A DNA stretch of 5,933 nucleotides. Origin: an uncultured Eubacteriales bacterium (GTDB lineage: Bacteria > Bacillota > Clostridia > Oscillospirales > CAG-272). The notes under the pieces were generated by a model. That model saw only the letters and a list, made by a program, of their open reading frames with translations, searched no databases and was not told the DNA's origin. Positions 5,797-5,933 of the stretch are shown one piece after another; within the stretch, counting starts at the first letter, position 1, and each line of letters starts with the position of its first letter. The stretch is from NCBI GenBank assembly GCA_934462885.1, contig CAKSJC010000111.1:1-5933 (forward strand). Reading direction: 5' to 3'. Both the position numbers and the translations under genes were made by a program.

Positions 5797-5933
5797 CTAC
5801 TTGCTTTTTTGAATCAGTTCATAGTCGAAACCTTTTCTGCTGTTGCAGTAGGTGCAGGTGTCCTTCGCCACCTGCACCGGGTCGATCCTGCGCAAATAAT
5901 AAGCACCTGTGCCGTAGAAATTATCGGCGCAGG
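5797..5933 (-). CDS. 3' end of an unrecognised Cys-containing protein (partial)
   Basis: The last 44 residues of a minus-strand gene enter from the right edge and stop at TAG 5799-5797; the stop codon lies within the AGGAGG of the next gene, a sign of translational coupling. The visible part reads CADNFYGTGAYYLRR, then IDPVQVAKDTCTYCNSRKGF and DYELIQKSK. The CTYC pair, plus a Cys at the first visible codon that may be the second of another CxxC pair lying mostly outside the window, suggests a four-Cys zinc-ribbon fold at the C-terminus. I do not recognise the family. Its place in the recombinase operon suggests a mobile-element accessory protein. Confidence 0.65.
   Translation of the reverse strand, partial: CADNFYGTGAYYLRRIDPVQVAKDTCTYCNSRKGFDYELIQKSK
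5851..5878. repeat. Perfect 10-bp inverted repeat inside the partial Cys-containing gene
   Basis: GGTGCAGGTG (5851-5860) and CACCTGCACC (5869-5878) are exact reverse complements around an 8-base spacer. It lies within coding sequence (the PVQVAKDTCT part), has a GC-rich stem and no following T-run, so it is not a terminator. It may be chance within a constrained protein sequence. Confidence 0.5.

Larger units (their letters stand above)
3839..5933. mobile_element. Left end of an integrated element carrying the serine recombinase operon
   Basis: A large serine recombinase at the end of a leftward operon, convergent with and running into a host housekeeping gene, is the usual arrangement at one end of an integrative element (ICE, IME, prophage or Tn4451/Tn5397-like transposon). 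The boundary is not directly visible: the partner attachment site must lie beyond 5933, so no flanking direct repeat can be compared. I place the junction somewhere between the end of ppdK (3838) and about 3960, where conserved recombinase sequence fades. The right limit is only the window edge. Confidence 0.5.

Noticed and set aside
1..5933. CRISPR array, tRNA, rRNA, known riboswitch, or defence or toxin-antitoxin system
   Set aside because: I saw no regularly spaced repeats, no tRNA-like cloverleaf, no rRNA segments and no recognisable riboswitch or defence-protein motif on either strand.

Overview
The window looks like part of a contig from an anaerobic gut-type Firmicute (Clostridia, perhaps Oscillospirales or a relative). 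This rests on the pyruvate, phosphate dikinase, whose sequence as I recall it is very close to the Clostridium symbiosum enzyme, on an ABC-sugar-type solute-binding protein typical of Clostridia, on a large serine recombinase of the kind common in clostridial integrative elements, and on strong GGAGG ribosome binding sites. The organism call is inference; no rRNA or other marker gene is present.

Layout. Positions 1-766 carry the 3' part of an extracellular solute-binding lipoprotein gene on the + strand, ended by a 50-bp perfect palindrome that should act as an intrinsic terminator. The first ~110 bases do not read like this protein in the sense direction. Their reverse complement does read like the middle of the same family, so the left edge looks inverted or chimeric. 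Positions 767-1210 are non-coding: terminator, an AT-rich stretch, an operator-like inverted repeat, an extended -10 promoter, a leader hairpin and a ribosome binding site. Positions 1211-3838 encode a complete ppdK with all hallmark residues (His455, Cys832, Arg337). A hairpin at 3882-3912 followed by a T-rich stretch is the likely ppdK terminator.

From the right edge, three genes run leftwards on the - strand as a tight operon: the 3' end of an unrecognised Cys-containing protein, a 53-residue small protein, and a 611-residue large serine recombinase. The recombinase frame runs through the ppdK terminator hairpin and ends inside ppdK, overlapping its last 76 bases in antisense. This is what is expected where an integrated element, with its recombinase at the very end, abuts a host gene. 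I infer that an attachment junction lies between the recombinase C-terminal coding region and the end of ppdK, and that the rest of the element extends past position 5933.

Functionally, ppdK interconverts pyruvate and PEP in host central metabolism and the solute-binding protein belongs to host uptake. The recombinase operon is an accessory module of a mobile element with no metabolic link to them. I do not see a clearly new system. The points most worth checking are the apparent inversion at the left edge and the recombinase/ppdK junction.
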